Both the position numbers and the translations under genes were made by a program. Under the pieces are notes generated by a model that had not been told where the DNA came from, ran no database searches, and saw only the letters and a list, made by a program, of their open reading frames with translations. Of a DNA stretch of 64,000 nt, positions 62,876 to 64,000 are shown in pieces. The stretch comes from Novosphingobium mathurense (GTDB taxonomy: Bacteria > Pseudomonadota > Alphaproteobacteria > Sphingomonadales > Sphingomonadaceae). The stretch's first letter is position 1, and every line of letters starts with the position of its first letter. The stretch is from positions 186,001-250,000 of the forward strand of contig NZ_FVZE01000005.1 of assembly GCF_900168325.1 (NCBI RefSeq). Reading direction: 5' to 3'.

Positions 62876-64000
62876 TCAGAGAAATGACAACTGCCCGTCT
62901 TTCGCTTCCTTCGCGACGGCTTCTTCGCGTTCGAGGGCGGAGAGGGTCAGGCCCATCAGCCGGATCGGCTGGGGCAGGGGCATGAGGTCTTCCAGCAGGG
63001 CGCGACCGATCTGTCCGAACTCTTCCTTTCCGGTCACGAAATGGGGCAGTGATCGGGCGCGGGTGATCGTCCGGAAATCCGCGTAGCGCAGCTTCAGGGT
63101 CACCGTGCGTCCGCGCGCCTCGGCCCGTTCGATGCGATCCCAAACGATGTCGATGATCGAATCCATCGTCTCGCGCAGCGCATCAGACCGGGCTATGTCC
63201 TCGAAAAAGGTGCGTTCGCCGCCGACCGACTTGCGCGGGCGATTTGCGCGAACCTGCCGCAGGTCGACGCCGCGGGCGGCGCGGTAGAGGTATTCGGCAA
63301 AGCTGCCGAAATGCTGGCGCAGGAAGTGGATGTCCTTTTCGCGCAAGTCTGCACCGGTTTCGATGCCCAGTCGCGCCATCTTCTCGGCCCCGCGCGGCCC
63401 CACGCCATGGAAGCGCCGCACTGGCAGCATGGCGACGAAGGCGGCACCTTCGCCGGGACGGATCACGCACAGGCCGTCGGGCTTGTTCTGGTCGCTGGCG
63501 AGCTTGGCGAGGAACTTGTTGTAGGAAACCCCGGCGCTGGCAGTCAGTCCGGTTTCGGCCTTGATGCGGCGGCGGATTTCCTCGGCGATGCGCGTGGCCG
63601 AGCCCAGGCCCTTGAGGTCGGCAGTGACGTCCAGATAGGCCTCGTCGAGCGAGAGCGGTTCGACATGCGGCGTGTACTCGTGAAAAATCGCCCGGATCTG
63701 CTGGCTTACCGCGCGATAGACCTCGAAGCGGGGTTTGCGGAAGATCAGGCCGGGGCATTGCCTTGCCGCCCGCGCTGAGGGCATGGCGGAGCGTACCCCG
63801 AACTTGCGGGCCTCGTAACTGGCCGCCGCCACCACGCCGCGTCCGGAGGAACCGCCGACCGCGACCGGCTTGCCGCGCAGATCCGGGTCGTCGCGCTGTT
63901 CGACGCTGGCATAGAAGGCATCCATGTCGACGTGGATGATCTTGCGAAGCCCGTCGGCCTCTTCCTCGCCGTCTGCCGATTCTCCTTCATGCGATGACAT
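62876..64000 (-). CDS. dinB: DNA polymerase IV (Y-family)
   Basis: 374 residues. IIHVDMDAFYASVEQRDDPD carries the first catalytic Asp (D25) and the steric-gate aromatic (Y30), PLSLDEAYLDVT the second acidic pair, and helix-hairpin-helix MARLGIETGADLREKD follows. The final residues QLSFL match the beta-clamp-binding motif. It performs translesion synthesis with low fidelity. The ATG is the last codon of the window, so a longer form starting beyond it cannot be excluded. Convergent with the Nudix gene. Confidence 0.93.
   Translation of the reverse strand: MSSHEGESADGEEEADGLRKIIHVDMDAFYASVEQRDDPDLRGKPVAVGGSSGRGVVAAASYEARKFGVRSAMPSARAARQCPGLIFRKPRFEVYRAVSQQIRAIFHEYTPHVEPLSLDEAYLDVTADLKGLGSATRIAEEIRRRIKAETGLTASAGVSYNKFLAKLASDQNKPDGLCVIRPGEGAAFVAMLPVRRFHGVGPRGAEKMARLGIETGADLREKDIHFLRQHFGSFAEYLYRAARGVDLRQVRANRPRKSVGGERTFFEDIARSDALRETMDSIIDIVWDRIERAEARGRTVTLKLRYADFRTITRARSLPHFVTGKEEFGQIGRALLEDLMPLPQPIRLMGLTLSALEREEAVAKEAKDGQLSFL

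Noticed and set aside
1..64000. CRISPR arrays, rRNA genes, insertion sequences
   Set aside because: No regular repeat-spacer pattern, no rRNA-like sequence, and no transposase-like protein was seen.

Overview
The window is high-GC DNA (roughly 60-65% by eye) with very dense genes and ATGA/TGATG start-stop overlaps. Protein styles throughout (OPX/Wzc/Wzy exopolysaccharide genes, BBP2-type beta-barrel, GlsB/YeaQ protein, OtsA-GH15-OtsB trehalose operon, OprB porin) suggest a free-living alphaproteobacterium, most likely Sphingomonadales (Novosphingobium/Sphingomonas-like). That placement is inference from protein style, not from a phylogenetic marker.

Bases 1-38400 are one large surface-polysaccharide region. 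Its left part is a Wzy-type assembly module: Wzc-like BY-kinase co-polymerase (64-2238), multi-span polymerase/ligase-like protein (2271-3668), a minus-strand operon of GT25, Wzx-type flippase and pyruvyl transferase (6930-3661), a plus operon of two GT2 enzymes and a beta-barrel outer membrane protein (7254-10461), and a minus operon of two GT4 enzymes, a short Wza-like export protein and a hexapeptide acetyltransferase (14170-10520). A Tat-exported beta-helix protein, a small membrane protein and UDP-glucose dehydrogenase follow (15594-16295). The middle (17938-28694) holds a GT4, GT2 enzymes including a tandem GT2-GT2 protein, an ABC-type flippase, GalE and UDP-xylose synthase, and another GT4. 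A tightly coupled minus operon (32509-27501) combines two membrane-anchored GT2 enzymes, a GlpD-like FAD oxidoreductase, an unknown HxH protein and a GT4; this is the least explained module of the window. A second Wzx-like flippase with an SDR and a methyltransferase (36011-33002), a small membrane/lipoprotein pair and an OafA-type acyltransferase (37217-38392) close the region. Nucleotide-sugar genes predict UDP-GlcA, UDP-Xyl, UDP-Gal and, with genes further right, UDP-GalA and GDP-mannose; pyruvyl, acetyl and methyl decorations are likely.

Bases 38401-44327 are small envelope and periplasmic proteins, mostly minus strand: GlsB/YeaQ family, META-domain lipoprotein, a second lipoprotein, a protein with three copies of a ~55-residue module, then an AraC-type regulator. 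Bases 44328-45592 are AT-richer and hold a J-domain protein.

Bases 45689-49386 look like a small integrated island: a complete tRNA-Thr(CGT) gene at one end and a 39-bp perfect direct copy of its 3' half at the other, enclosing only a methyl-accepting chemotaxis protein and an OprB-type porin.

Bases 50030-64000 return to core-like genes: a second GalE, a UDP-glucuronate 4-epimerase-like protein, a PilZ-like protein, OtsA-GH15-OtsB with a divergent MscS-type channel (an osmotic-stress block), mannose-1-phosphate guanylyltransferase with a eukaryotic-type phosphomannomutase-like HAD protein, a membrane protein, Dps, 6-phosphogluconolactonase, a Nudix hydrolase and DNA polymerase IV.
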